64,000 bases of DNA from Sapria himalayana (lineage: Eukaryota > Streptophyta > Magnoliopsida > Malpighiales > Rafflesiaceae), in the NCBI GenBank assembly GCA_029783825.1, contig JAREIK010002991.1, forward strand, positions 1,253,137 to 1,317,136, given 5' to 3'. Shown piece after piece: positions 1-15,226 of the stretch. Each line of letters opens with the position of its first letter. Within the stretch, counting starts at the first letter, position 1. The notes under the pieces were generated by a model that searched no databases, was not told where the DNA came from, and worked only from the letters and a program-made list of their open reading frames with translations. Both the position numbers and the translations under genes were made by a program.

Positions 1-3000
1 GTTTGAAAATGCATCTTCTTAGATCAAATTTTGAAAAAAAAATAATTTTTAAATAATGTCACATCTATACTCATAATAATCTTATTAATATCTGATGAGT
101 ACCATCGATACTCGTTCTAAATACCAAAGTATCCAAGGAATATATACTTGATGACATGAAAAATCTTTTTTTTTTTCAATCTCGATTGAGATTATAAATA
201 ATATAAGTACACTCCAATTTTGGTGACAAATAAAATAACTTATCTTCTAAATATATAAGCTAATTTTAGATATTACTTAAAAAAGACAAAAGATAATATT
301 TAGGAGTGTTTTGTTTGATCAAAAAATTTTTGATTAATATTATTTCTTTTCAAAAATATCCAGTAATATTTTATTTGTAGTAAAAATTTTATAGTCGTGT
401 CAACCAAATGCTTGGTTTTTATTCTCAACTACTATATTCTACAAAAGAGTGACAACACATTATATCTATTGAATTATTTCATAATTATTAAAAATGATAA
501 AAATATTGGTTTAAAGTCTATTATAAAGTAATATGTTTTTTAAATATTTTGATATTACATCTAAAGTATATTTTAATTATTTGATAATTTTTTATTTAAA
601 TAGACAATTTAAACTATTTTAAAGTTTGGATAATCTTGTTTATTAAATATAATAATCAATAAATATAATAAAATATTCCAATTTATCAAAAATATTTGTT
701 AATGTCTAATTAAATCAAATAAAATGAGTTTATATTATTATCATCTTGATTTTTCATGTAAAAATTTTTAATATATTTTTCTAATTAATATCTATTATAG
801 ACATCTCTGTTGTGTTTGTTTCATAATCTTTAATTTTTTTAATGATGAATGTGTAACCTAAGGGCCTTCTAAGGGCATTGTCAATGCTCAATGGTATTCA
901 AGCATCTAAAGAGTTTTCTGAGGGTCGCAAATAATATGTATTATTCATTTCGTTCAATATTTTGGGAAGTCATCTATATATTATATTGTTTTCTGCACAA
1001 AAATATTAAAAATATCATGCTGTATTTTTGTTGTTTAATAAAATAATCAATTAAAAATAAATTATGGTATATTATATGTAAAAAAGAATTCATTAAAGAA
1101 CAGATATGACTTTAATGTTGTCTGTTGTCATGCATTTTGTCTTGTATAACTGTGTTATTGCTACTAAACATGTTAATAACTATTTTATTTTTAGAATGTT
1201 ATCAAATATGATGCTAACTATTTTATTTTGAATATGATAATCTATAAAGATTCTTAACGTGTACTCATATATGATAAGACAATCATCAATATAAAAAATT
1301 TTTGAAAATTCTAAAATTTTTTTATTATGTATTCATTTAGAATCTACATAATAGGTGGTGAGATATGCATAATATGTATTATCGTGACTAGTTCGGATAT
1401 TGGACGTCACTGACACAACATTGCTATATTGCTTAAATTTATTAGTTATTATTTATTTTTTTAATTTATTATATTTTAGTATATCGTTCATACATGTAGA
1501 CTTATGAATCATATGATATGAAGGTTGAAAATAGATATGCATGAATTGACTATCCTAAGATCCTCCAAAAATTTAATCGAACGATCTGGTGATCAGTTTA
1601 ATCATGTCTTCTCTTCCTAACTTATTCTGGTATATGAAGACAGTCAATACAGAAATTTTATTAGATACAGCCTTAAAGTTCTTACCATATAGTTGAGTTT
1701 GCTTAGGATTTAATATACTATATTTTTTGATATAATGTTCAACATGTCTATTTAGATGTTCAGTCCCAGATGCACTTGTATGTGTGTGTGTATATATATA
1801 TATATATAATATTTTTATTGTGCCGATTCTTAATAGACATCTCTAATATTTTTATTTTGTATTATTATAAAGCGCGTTCAATTATAAATATTTTTTTAGT
1901 TTTTTTGTTTTTTAAACATTCGTGTTTTGGTCGAGATCATGGGGGAAATTTGGTTTTGGCCTCTGGAATTTTATTTTCATTAAACTTACTATTAGTCATT
2001 ATATATATATTTAATCTCTTGGGGGGTTCAGCCAACCATGTGGCGGTCAAATTAAAAAACCTGCCATATGTACTAGTCGGGGTGGGGCATTCTTTTTTTT
2101 TAAATTTTTAATAATTTTTTATTTTAAAAAGATTGGGTGGGGCTGGCACGGTCTGATTGGATTGTGCTCGATGCCCTATCTGAGGTCATGGGACCCGTGC
2201 TGCTCCATCATGCTTAAGGGCCAAGCACTTGGGTCGTGCTTGGACCGGCACGAGTCCCGGTACCCCTGGTCCAGCACGGTACTAGCTTGCCTAGGGCCAA
2301 CATGACCTGGGTCAGGGCACAGTTCTAGACCGTGCCATGCCTAATCTGGCAAGGCTCATCTGGGCCGTGCTCTGGATACCCAACCCATTTGCTTCTTCTA
2401 AGTTTAATTGACAAAGGGGCAAAATATCTAATCATGGGGACATGAGTTTGATCTTTATGGTTATCAGATACATGTTGTAGGATATGCTCGTCAAATGTTC
2501 TACTCATATTATTGAGATGATGATGTTACCTGCTTTGATTTGGGCCCCAAATCTTGTATTTTAGTTGTCAAAGTATAATATGATATGGGTTGGGGAGAGG
2601 TCGACAAAAAAAAAAAAAACAAAAAATTTTATATTATATTGTTTCATGCGATAAAGTGATAAATCTCCCACTGCACAGTACACATCAAACACTATTACTT
2701 CTCCCAAAATCCCAACAGCAACACCATGTGGCAAAGACACCGCACACTTCACTGTGCATGAGTCATTGAACATACTCCCACTGCACATGCATGCCACACT
2801 GCCTCTGCACAGAACACGCAGGACTGCTGCATGGGTTTGCCTCCACCGCGTGCCTTATGACTAGAATGTTGACTCATTGCCACCGAACACACTTGCCTTG
2901 ACATCTGCTATGCGACTTCAGCCGTTGGTAACTGCATCGTGCAATCTTCACATCTAGTTCTCACCCCTCTTTCAAATTTCAACACTCACATTCTCATGCA

Positions 3001-3282
3001 TCTGAAGGCAGGTTTGGTAGTATAGATCATGTCAGGTGCTGACATCTGCCAATCAGATAACTAATTTTGCCTAATCTTTTTATGACTGAATATCATTTTG
3101 TTTGCTCTATTATGGACAGCAATTATGACTGATCTTTAGATTGTGCCATTATTTTGATTGTCAATTGAGTTCTTGTTTAAGCGAGTGGCTCATATAGTGC
3201 AAGTTACATTTGCTAGCATAAAACTTTCAAGTTTCCTTTCTAATGGCAATTAAATTTTCAGTTCTGAAAGTCGTGCTCTCAG
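1..3282. other. Non-coding, probably kinase intron; AT-rich with relics
   Basis: No exon with kinase-family similarity is visible. The stretch holds AT-rich sequence, a dispersed repeat at about 1180-2010 that recurs at 22210-23540, a (TG)n/(TA)n microsatellite near 1779-1808 and GC-rich family 1-like debris at about 2130-2350. The short ORFs look random. Confidence 0.6.
1180..2010 (+). repeat. Dispersed repeat, diverged copy A
   Basis: Landmarks recur in the same order in copy B (about 22210-23540). They are GATTCTTAACGTG, GGTGGTGAGA, ATTATCGTGACTAG, a TATATTTTAG...TCGTT block, AAAAATTTAATCGAA, a TA microsatellite and TTTTGGTCGAG. The class is unknown and no ORF is intact. Confidence 0.5.
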
Positions 3283-3506
3283 ATATTTGTGATAATGAAC
3301 AGGATAGAAGACTCAAGGAGCTTTTTGAAGGTATTCCAACCCTAGATGAGCTGTATTCTTTGGGTATTGAGGGTTTGAAGGCTGATATCATTGTCGTTGA
3401 CCCAAAGAAAGATAAAAAGCTTTGCATGCTGAAACAATTGATTGTGGCTCTTGTGAAGGGATTGCATTCAAACAGTGCTGGAATAATAAAGAAGATTGCA
3501 GTGCTG
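3283..3506 (+). CDS. Kinase exon 1 of those visible (start of EDR1 domain)
   Basis: It encodes RRLKELFEGIPTLDELYSLG and continues to IIKKIAVL, which is the start of the EDR1 domain. The donor is GTCAGA after 3506, phase 0. The acceptor is uncertain: TGCTCTCAG before 3283 is the better splice site, while AACAG before 3303 also keeps the frame. The ATG at 3243 is probably intronic, because family members have about 60 residues upstream. Confidence 0.8.
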
Positions 3507-6500
3507 GTCAGAAACTTTCAATGATGCCTTTTGTTATTCGATAAATCAACACTTTATTTGTGTTGCCGAACTAGTTGCTTTTTCTATCGTCATGATATGT
3601 GGCTCATTTGCGAACACTAATTTTTGAGTTCATAAAATAGAAATATGTTTAAAGGTGTCTAGTGGATAGGGCTGCCCGAAAAATCCTCCAGCACAACCCT
3701 CCAAAAGGATGGTCAGGCATGGTGAGGCTCAACTATTGTAGATGCAATGGCATTGCTGGGCTTGATGGGTCAGCTGCTGCACCTTTCATGACTGCATGCC
3801 TACTGACCCGTGACTCCGCCTTATGACTTGTCAGGCTCATGGGGGATGGGTCAAAACTGTAGCCCATGGCTCGGCCTGAGTCAGTTTAGTCCCGTGATGG
3901 GTCAAATCTTTCAACACTCTTCCTCTTTTCTTAGGGATGCTTGTACCTCGTGTGATATGTCTAATAGGACACTCATAATAGGCTTCACTCTTATCTGTAT
4001 TGCCCTATGAAAGATGTCACTACTCTTTTTGAAACTTATTGTACTAGTTGTATTAGGTATAAGCATTTGAGCATGGTCAATTCTTTCTCCTTGGTGGTAG
4101 ATAATAATTGACAAGGAAAAGAGTATACTACTATAATGCCTGAAGGTACGTTCTGTTGGATTGAATTTATAAAATAGCACTTGTCCAGAAAAAAAAATGA
4201 CATTTACACTCATAATGATCATTCTAGTCTTTAGTGAATAACACCTATATTTATTATGAGTAATAGAGTACACACTGAATGTATACTTGATGTCACTTAA
4301 TGTCATCTTGTTCATTCCCATATAAAAAATTTAAAAAAATAGGTACGTAACAAAATTTTGGGTTAAAGATCGAAGAATCTTTCTATTGGGTATAAAAGAT
4401 AATATGAGATATGATCCGAAAAAATAAAAGATAATATTTGGTTGATTATGAAAATTATGATTAATATTTTTTCTCTAAAAATATTTCTACACGTCCCTAT
4501 GAAGTATGAGTGTTCTAACCATCCCAATTCGATGTCACATGTTTTTTTTTTTTTGGCTATCCCTTTTTGTTAGCGGTGTCAACTGAGCTGGGCTGTTCGA
4601 GCACGGCCCTCGCAACGACACGACACATTTTAGAAATGTTTCTGGATGTGTTGTGGGCTGGCTTGCCGTATGGCCCAAGGCATGCCGAGCCAAACATTTT
4701 GGCATGAGAGGCACGATACTACATGACTAGACATGATGGCATGTGGGGGCCAATTTTGCTTTGGATGGCCAAACCGGCTAGCCTAGTCTTGACCCAGGTT
4801 AGCTAGGTTTGATCCAGGCAAGCTTGACTCAGGCTAGCCTTGTTTGAACCCATGCTATTCTTGAATGAATTGGGTAAACCTAGCATGGTTTGACCCAGCT
4901 TGGCATCACTCGACACAATCGGCCCAAAAACTGTGCCAACTGGCTATGCTGGGGGCTACACCTTTTTAGAACCGTGTCAATACCTAATGACTCATGATAA
5001 ATGCCATGTCGTGCTTGACATAGTACGACTCATTTGATACTTCTATATTTTATTCATTAATACTAGCACAAGATATTTGATAAATGATTTCGTGCTCCTC
5101 GAAGAAAAAAAATTGACTTGAACTTTGAAGTATATTTTAATATATTATTATTTGTTAATATCTTAATGTCATATTTATTTAAAATTTTTGTCTTTCATAA
5201 AATTGAAAAAAATTGATTATTATTTTAAATACTAACAAATATATAAATTGAGTATAATAATCAATAAAAATAATAAAATAATCTAAGTTATTATATTTGA
5301 TTATTCTAGAGGTGTCAAACAGGCTGGGCCAGCTCGGCACGGCATGCTACAGTGCTGTGCCTCGGCCTATCTTGCCTTGCTGGCATGTGGGCACAACACG
5401 CGTGACCACGCGTCGAACGTGGTCAATACGAGCTGATGCGCTACATGCTAGGCTCGTCGAGCTTCTAAAGGGCACAGACGCGTGGCGGCACCTTGTCGAA
5501 ATATTAATTTTTTTTTAAAAAATTTGGGGTTTGTCCGACTCAAACCGGGCCGAACCCGGCAGTTTTTGGGCTACGGGTCCGTGCCTAGCCTATCACAATA
5601 ACATGGTTGGGTGGCCTAAAATCGTTTCGGGCTGTACTCGGCCGGCCCTTTTGACATATCTAGATCATTCCATAAGATTTTAAAATATTTTAGTGAATCA
5701 AATAAATAAGTATGTTCTAGCACTCTCCTGAAATACCCGATAGCATGTTCTAGTATATTTCTTAGTGGAGATGCTTACAATTAATGGAATTATTCATATG
5801 ATATCTGACTCTAAAATATTTAGTTTATTTAATGAATATTATTTAAGTTGAGAGTGAATAATTAATTGATCAATAATATACAAGTCTTCGTCTAGTTTGA
5901 TGATTTTGCATAAAAATATTAATAGAAAAGGAAATAATATCATAACATTGTTTCTTAGTCAAATTACTAACATAAAATAACTTCTGATTAAACTATGATA
6001 CATATTAGACATATAAAAAATAAAGGAATAATATTGATATTGTTGTTCTCCTTGAATCATATAATGGTGCCATTGACCATAACAATCTTGGAATTTCTGA
6101 ACTCAATAACAAAAGCAAAAATAGTGTGATTTTATATGAATATTTACTTCTGAACCTATTATCTAAGAATTTGAAATGAGTTGATCAACAAAAAATATAG
6201 CGGATGTAGACTTGTTAGTACTAGTAACATGGCAATGACACAATCAGTAGCACTTCCAGTTTACTTGTACTTAAAAGAACTAATATGAGTAGGTTAAATA
6301 ATTTATCGTATAGTCTTTGAGTCTTGAAAATTACATCATAATTAAGGATGAAAATTCTATCACTTCTCCTGAGTCTCTCATCATTCCATGGAAGAAGAAT
6401 ATTATTATTGCTTTTCAGTCTCTTGGGATAACTATTCTTGATCTGCTAGCTCTATTGTTGTCACGATGTGATGAAAATGTCATATTATAATGGCTGAATT

Positions 6501-9500
6501 TTTGTGATCTTACTTTAAATTTAATAATTTTTTCAATTTTTTGTGTCATAGTACACTTGCATAAAAAAAATATCCAAAATTACGATTTCATGTAAAAAAA
6601 AAAAAAACTAATCTTCACACGCCACAATGATATGTTGCAGCATTTTTAAAAATTCAAATTTCATAGAATTTAAACTTATTATTTTTTAGCCAAAATGAAA
6701 TTGTTGAGGTTTATGTCTCGGTGCCACCGCCGCACCAATGGAAATAGAATTTAAAAAAATTGTTGAGGTTGAAATTCGAATTTAAAAATTCAAATTTCAT
6801 CGAATTTAAACTTATTATTTCATAAAATTTATGTGAGTAGAAATACTCACATACAATGAGTATTTTTACTCTTACAAATGGAAATTGCCGCCGCAAGTTG
6901 TTGTCGCAGACCACTGATGTTTGCTATTGCTAGCAATGCCAAAGGTGCGCCGTCAACCACTGACTCCAAAACCAGCGACACTTTGCCCGAATATATGATC
7001 TGATACCATGAAAAATGCCATCCTAGGGTTGTTTTGAGAAGGAGCTGGAGAGGGAAGAGAAAGGGACGAGAGATATTCGTAAAAAAGGAAAAAATATTAT
7101 TGAAAATAAAAAATTAAAATTTTCTGAACACACAATCTTACACCTGATTTGGGGTAGCCCACAAGTTGGACGATCACAAAAAATGGAAAATAAATAAAAA
7201 TTAAAAATAATAAATCAAATAATTTACCCCCGCGTATGCGGATTAACAAGATATTTTTAATTATAATTAATAAATTAAAAATTAATAAAAAATTCATTTA
7301 TTTTTATGAACGAGTTGTGATTACAGAATAATTTTATTTTTTATGTATGTACATGATATTCTGGTTGAGGGAATGATGAACTAAGGATCACCCAACCCGA
7401 TGAGTATTTTTAACTATGATTTTCGATGAAGGTTCTTATGAGACTCAAACTTTTCTTGGTATGGAGATTATTTACCGTAGGAGAGATATTATCTTATAAC
7501 AGATATAGAACGTGCTTGATATTTTTACACGTGCTTGATTTTTTGCTTATGTTCCAATAGACACTATCTTTGATTAATGTATTGATTTTACTTTCAACAC
7601 TACCTATGTAATTGACTCTATTTCTAGATTTTCTTCAGAAAATTTGACTTAGACACATGTGTTCGGAGGCTCAGATATGTGAATAAGACTCTGGAATTTG
7701 AGTTATCTTTCAGTGATAATTAAAATTTGTAGTTAGTTGGGTAAAATAAATTCTAGATAGACATTAATTAATGTCGAGAGTATAAACATTAAAAAGTTGT
7801 CCTTTTTTTTTTGAAAGCAATGTTATTTGTTTGAAAAGTAAGATAAATAAATTTTAAATTTAATGCCGCTTTAGTGTTCTTGATGATGATTGTTATTTAC
7901 GAGTTATTTTAGTTCCAAAACATACTCGAGACGATCAGATATTCATTTTATTCTCATACTATTTTTTATTATGATATTCATCTAACATATATACTATTTT
8001 ATATATACATATATATATAAATACATAGAGCTTATATATATATACATATATACTATATATATAAAACACACATATATACTATATATACATAGAGCTTATA
8101 TATATACTATATATATATACATATACACACACACATATACATATAACACACACACATATACATGGAGCTTATATATATATATAAACACAACATATATACT
8201 ATGCATACATATATCACACACATTTGTATATATACATACAATACACTAAGCACAAATATTTGCGTGCTTTTCAATATTCAAATCAATTTTCTGAGTGTAG
8301 ATGGAACTATTCCTCCTGGCATTATTTTCAAACAGGTTTCAGATTTCTATAAAAGACCCAATGGGGAAAGTCCAATAAAAGCAGCTTCAGCAGAAGCTGC
8401 TCTCACTATCGATAAGCAGGATATGCATTTTTTGGGGCAGATAAAGCATGGGTCTTGCCGTCCCAGAGCGATCTTATTTAAAGTGTTAGCAGATACTGTT
8501 GGCCTTGAATCTAGGATCATGGTGGTAAGCCACAGTTTTTGTACTCATGACAACCATTGTACTCCATAGATGCTTTTCTAAGCCTTCATTTTTTTAGGCT
8601 ATCATGTTTTATACTTTCTTTGCAAATTTCTTCATTAATTTATAGTTAGACATGTGCTTAATAATTTCTTTCAATTGTGATTTTGGTAAATTTAAAGAAA
8701 AATCAACCTCTAAGTAGCTTGTTATTATTAGTACTATTTTGTGGTGTTTTATATTACCAACATGAGGTACTATCTTTTAGGGGTAGGTGTGATAAATAAT
8801 TGACGAGATAATAAAATTTATAAAATTACTCGGAAGAGTGAGAATAAAATTATAGTGTAGTATATTAATTTTATTTTACACCATAACTATTCAAAATATA
8901 TTTTATTTATGTGATATGATTTTTAATGTTTTAGAAATTAATTTTTTATTTTTTCTCATATTTTCTTTTTAATATGATTATTAGTTAATGCTCGAATAAG
9001 TCAAAATATAATCTCTCTTTCTTTCATGCACACACACATATACATATATTCTTTTTCCATCTCTCCCTGTTTTTCTTTCTTTATTTCTCTTCCTCCCTCA
9101 TCCCTCCTCTCTATTTCTTTATTTCTCTCTCTCTCTCTCTCTCTCTCTGGTCTCTTCTCCTTTAACATTAAAGTTTTTCTGCTTGGGATGAAGCCAAATT
9201 GTAATTTTTTGCCAAAACAAAGATTCTATATTCCTCTTTGCTCTCTCTCTCTCTCTCTCTCTCCCTCTCCCTCTCCCCTTTTCTCTTATATAAACATTAG
9301 TTAGGCCACTAGGAAGAAGCCCAATCTCCAAACCAAAAACTCTTTTCTTTAACTCTCTCTCCTCTGTCTCTCCGAATCAAAAAAAATTAACTTATCTTTT
9401 CAAGCGCATCTGCCTATGTGTGGAAAAAAAATAAATATATTGTTGTATCAAATTTCTCATTTCTCTTATAATAAATATGCAAAATATATTTTTCTCAAAG

Positions 9501-12500
9501 TAAATATTTTTCCCAGCTGTCACTAATATATAATTGCCTCTTATCGAAATTTCTTTTTTTTGTAAATGGTAATCATTTTATATGATCATAACATTTTTCT
9601 CCGCCGTGCCTAGACCAATTATTTCGTATCCAACTTTTACCAAACTTTGCCTTTACTAATTTTGAATTGATTTTCCCCTTTATTTCCAGGGTTTACCCAC
9701 CGAAGGGTCTGTTCACTGTGTTGACTCTTGTAAGCACATGTCGGTGACAGTGGTCGTGAATTCTATGGAGTTATTGGTTGACCTCATGCGTTTTCCCGGT
9801 CAGTTGATCCCGCGGACAACCAAAGCTATTTTCATGACTCACATCTCTGCAGCCGGGGAGAGTGATTCCGCAGATAATGACTCTTGTGATTCGCCCCTAG
9901 AGCCAAACAGTCCTTTGTATGGTTTTTGTGAGAGAGTGGATCCTGATGGGTTAGAAAATGTTGTCCGTCACATTTGAACCTTTGTTTGCAATTCCTTTCT
10001 GATCGAGAGTGTTCATTTTATTTTTTGAATTACAGCTCTGAAAAAGTGGAGGGCCTCCAGATATATGGGAAATCAGAGGTATCTTCCAGTGTTTCAGGTC
10101 CTTCTTTCTGCAATATGATAAGAAGATCTATCAGACCCATCAATGAAAAACTCAGGTAAATGTCTTCCTTTTTAATTTGACATAGTTTGCATTTGCTTAA
10201 GTTATTTGCTTATTATCATTGTCATGATCTTTAAATGCTACTCTGATTTATTCAATGTGTTTGCAGGTGTGTATGCCTCTTTGTGAAAACCGATTAGTTG
10301 GAAATATTTCAAATGATGTGTACTTTTATCACGGCCATACTCACCGTGCAAGGCTCATGCATATAGAGGAGTCAAATGGGCCGTGTCATGGTGGGCACGA
10401 CACTGTAGGCTTACCGTGCTGTGCTTGGCACAGTATGGGAACCAGACTGGTGGCCCGGCACGGCTCAAGAACCAGATTGGTGGCCCTGCATGACATGATT
10501 GGCCCGCGAATTGTAGGGTCTGGCCTGGAGCGGGCTTTCAGAAGGCGTGCTCTTCGGGCCGGTTCATGCCAGCATTAACTATTTTTTTTTTTAAATACCG
10601 CCCAATCACGATCTGCCACATAAGTGATATCTGTCTTACATGGCTGTTTGAACAAAAACTGCCCCAATGGGTGGTCACCCTGCAAAACCAGACCCGTGAA
10701 CTGAGACATGACTCGCACGAGGCACAAGGCACGACTCGTGCCATACCAGTCCAACATGGTGCTGGGGCTGTGCCTGGGCTATCTAGCTCGGTTGACACCT
10801 CTACATACATAGCGTGAGGCTTAAGAGAGGTTAATATCCCACCAGCTTTACCCCCCAAAAAAAAACTGAATTACTGTGTTTAATGAGTCTTGATCTGGTG
10901 ATCAAGGAAGCATGGACACGGCATGAATACGTGTCTGATACGCCACGTGGCGTATCATTGATCAATCCGTATCCGATACGCCACGTCGCATATCGGACGT
11001 TTCCGTCGGCTGTCGTATCCATGCCGAGAGTGACCGATGTCCGACGACGTCCAATGGACAACGTCGCCGCTTGGGCGACGTTGGCCACTCGACGTAGGCG
11101 GTAGGCGTGATAAGTGGGGAGGTAGGGGGCGAGCGCCATTTGAGGGGGGGAGGCAGGGGCGAGCGCAATTTGAAGGGGGGAGGCAGGGGGCGGGCGCAAT
11201 CTGTGGGGATGCAGGGATGGCATAAAATAAAATAAAAAAATTTTATATTATAAAATAAAAAAAATATATTTTTATATAATATAAGATAATTTATAAAATA
11301 TTATTTTATAAAATAAAATAATTATAAATACTATCTTATAAAATAAAATAAAAAAATATATATTTATTCTATAAAATAAAATAATTTAATTTAATTTATT
11401 TTATTTTATAAAATACCTAATATTTATAAAAAAATAATTTTTATTTTTAATTTTATTTTTTTTATCATGCCATATCTTAGTCGTATCCGTATCCTTTTTT
11501 TTTTTTAATTTGCCGTGTCTCCGTATCTTACCGTGTCGTATCGTCGTGCCCGTGTCCGTGTCCGTGCTTCTTAGCTGGTAATTCACTACTCTTGGGTGAA
11601 GACTCTTGCCATTGTACCGAGGCATGCTCTCTAAATGATATGTATTTTAATCACAACTAATATATTTTTTCATATCATATGAAGCAAATAAAAGTTGATT
11701 TCACATGACAACCATAATTTAATTGTTTTTTAAAGCAAGACTATCAAATTATGATAGCAGAGAACATTTTTTCTTGAATGTTTGTGGTTTTATTTGTTGA
11801 TTTTGTGCATCCTCCAGTTTGTCACATAGTGAACCAGATATTGCAACAACATTTTGGCGACGTAGCAGGAAGAAGGTCATTGCCGAACAACGGACAGCTA
11901 GTTCAAGGTTTCTTTTAGCTACTGTTTTTAGAATTGTGAACTTTTGTTGCAATTCTGATCGTGTAGAAAACCTCACCAAAATATGATTTCCGTACTTGAA
12001 AAGATTAGGCCGTCAAAAAATGATTTTGCTTTCATATTTTGAGAGGCTGCATCATTATAAACTGTGATTAATTATTGCAAGTTGGTTGAGAATATTATTT
12101 ATATATTTACGACACTAAAAATATGTCGAATGTATTATGCAAAATAAAGAAGAAAAGTGACCCATTAAATTAATTGTTCTTGTTTAGCGTGTCAAATGAA
12201 AATTCAAATTTATGCTCATAAGTTAAAGGAGACTGACCAATATATGTTGAAAAATTATAATTGAATAGTGTGTTATATTAATTTTATAAAATATACCTTA
12301 CTAATATTTTGCTAGATAAATTAATAGGCTGATAAAATTGAATTATGAAAAATTGGTACATTCTTCATTACATATTTACTTAATAAATTCTCTTTTTAAA
12401 ATGTTAAGTTATTAAATTTGATTGAGACACTATTAAATTATTTAGAAATATAATCATAAACTAATTTGTTTCTTATGATAATAAAACTTTATTGTAAAAC

Positions 12501-15183
12501 ATAGAAATTAATAAAATAATTCATTAGATATAATAGTGTATCTCATAAAATAATTTAGAAAAAATAACTACAATAATATTCATATTAAAATTGATACTTA
12601 AAATTTTATTCTATAATCAATTTTTTGAGGCAACTTATATGTTTGGTACTTCTAACAAAAGTTCAAAAAATAAACAATAAAAATAATAACAAAATTGTAA
12701 TTTCTCTCATGTAGTTGGTGTTTACAAGTTTATAATATAAGGTTTAAAGAATAAAAATTTTTTTTAAGTATGTGAAATATCAACTGTTTGCTCTGTAGTT
12801 TGAGTATATATTATAGTAAATATCTCATCTTGAATTTTTTCTTAAGGAATATGTAATCCATACCTATGTATTCCTTAGATCGTGAAATTTTTGATTGGAA
12901 GTCATATGTCTTGTTTGATATTCATAGTAATTATCATAATCGCTTTGAATCCTTTTTTTGTATTATATCTCAAAATAAATATATGGTTATTCTTTTTCTA
13001 GGCGACAAGATTAATCAAGTATCTTAGTTAATGATTTAATATGAATCTGTACTAGTGAAATCTCAGAGACTACTGCATCATCTAACCTTGAAGCAGATCT
13101 CTATACATGGAAAAATTTATTTTTCCATGTATAATATGATATAAGAAATATAATTAATAAAAAAAATTTATTTAATAATCTATGAAAAATTTATTTAATA
13201 ATCTGAACTTGTTGTTAGATATGTTGACTCTTTGTGAATAATATGATACTGAATACTAACATGCTCAAATATAGTCGATGGGCCTTTTTACTAATTGGTA
13301 GTCCAAGTCGAGCTAAACATAAGAAATGAAAATTAATAAATATAAGTATAATATTTGAATTCATACTTTTCATATTTTTGTTAAAAATGAGTTTTTGTAA
13401 AAAAAAAGTAAAATTCACTCATTAAAATTCTATTAGTTTTTGTTTAAAAATGCTTGTCCTATCTTTGAGTACAACATCAACAAAAGAAGACAAATCTTAA
13501 AATTTTACATACTAGTTTGTTTTATGTCGGAGAGTAATCGACAATAAAATAAGTGAATTTAAATATTATGGAGTCAATCTATATAGCCATTCTCCAAGAT
13601 GTAGTATTTAAAATGGTATATCCTAAGAAAAAATATAAGTTGATATTTAATTAATGAGATAGATTATGATTAAAATCATATCATTTAGAAAATTATTTCT
13701 GAACACTCTTTTCAAGTAGGAGTAGCCGAGCTATCTCAATCACATGTTTATTTTGTTTAGTAATATCATTTTCTTAGAATGTATTGACGCAAAAAATATA
13801 GTATATAATTTAATGATTCATTTAGTAATTGTTGCATTGGTATTAGTTTGACATGTATCCTAATACATTGTCATTTTTATATTTTTTAATATTTGTATCA
13901 AATTAATTTTTTATCTTTTTATGAAATATTTGTAAAATAGAAAAAATATATAATGTATCTTGAAAGATATATATCCTAATACATTGTCATTTTCTCAATG
14001 TCTTACAATCATACTAACAAATATATGTTGAAATAAAAATAAAGATAGAATCGTGTTGTCTAGAAATATAATTTATAAAGTATAAATTAACATAATAATT
14101 GGGAATAAGAATTGGAAGAGTGACAAATATCAAATTGGATACCATCATATTTATTGACTTTTTAATATTAGCTAATTGCTATAATAATATATTTAGAGTA
14201 ATAAAAGAATATTGTGAATATGATATGATTATCAATAATATGAGTATTAATTTTGATATTGATAATCAATCAATCAGAAGTGAGTGTACGCATAAAATAA
14301 TAAATAATACTTGAAAGAATATAAAGATTTATTATTGTCTTAGATAAAAAATTTGATATTTTTCTCTACTAAGTATAAGTATCATTGTGAATAAATTCTC
14401 TAAGGACTTTTAGATAGCTCTAGTAATCAGTATATTCTGTTAATGCTAGGTGTCAAATGAGTCTTGTTGGGGGTGACATGACCTATATTTTGATAGCCTA
14501 GTCAGGACACCATGGTATGCCAGACACAACATGAAATGAGTTCCTGGGTCATGAGGTATGTTAACATTGGATGTTTGCCTGATATGGCCTGATTGCCTGA
14601 CTTCCTCAGTCGGATATGTCGAGTCGTGTTGGGTTGGTCCGTGTCCATCACTGGCTAAGTTGCCTATGGCTCGTTATTTTGTCTTGGTTTGGACCTTGGG
14701 GGTCGGCGTAGAGGTTTCAAGTGGGTTGGGTGCCATGAGCATGACACAAGACATGATCAAAATTTTCATGCTTGGCCCGACACGTCATGGTTCAGAATCG
14801 TGTCTAGACCAGGGCTAAACATGCCTCGTGTAGTGTTGGGCACATGGGTCATGCCTGGGCTTAGATGTTGATTACAAATGTGAATTTTTGCTCAAATAAT
14901 TTACGTTGTTACGATACATTTATTTTTTATTTTTCATTTATTTAACATATTTTAATTAATATTTTTTAAATATTTAAAATTGTAATTTTTTTAAATTAGA
15001 AATATAAATAAAATAAAATAATGATAGCTATTGACTTTAATTTAATAATAATAAGTTTGACATATATATAAATAATAATAATAACCTATCCAAATTATCT
15101 GAGGTCGAATCTATGTTCTCTGCAATGATCTCAATCTAATTTTAAAAAATCTTAAATTGTATGGGTGTCTCAAAAGAATTGGT

Positions 15184-15226
<43 letters not shown>

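Larger units (their letters stand above)
3507..8335 (+). other. Kinase intron 1 (4.8 kb)
   Basis: Its GT...AG limits come from flanking exon homology. It holds family 1 relics (about 3660-3960, 4571-5045, 5307-5662), Copia debris (6999-7560) and a TA/CA microsatellite zone at about 8000-8240. No other gene is seen. Confidence 0.7.

Noticed and set aside
9974..10159. ORF starting at an ATG upstream of kinase exon 4
   Set aside because: Its first part is intron; the real coding part is exon 4 (10036-10155), joined to exon 3.
10903..11574. Mutator-type MITE (9-bp duplication)
   Set aside because: The duplications agree best at 8 bp across copies (perfect at 17047 and 56453), fitting hAT rather than Mutator.
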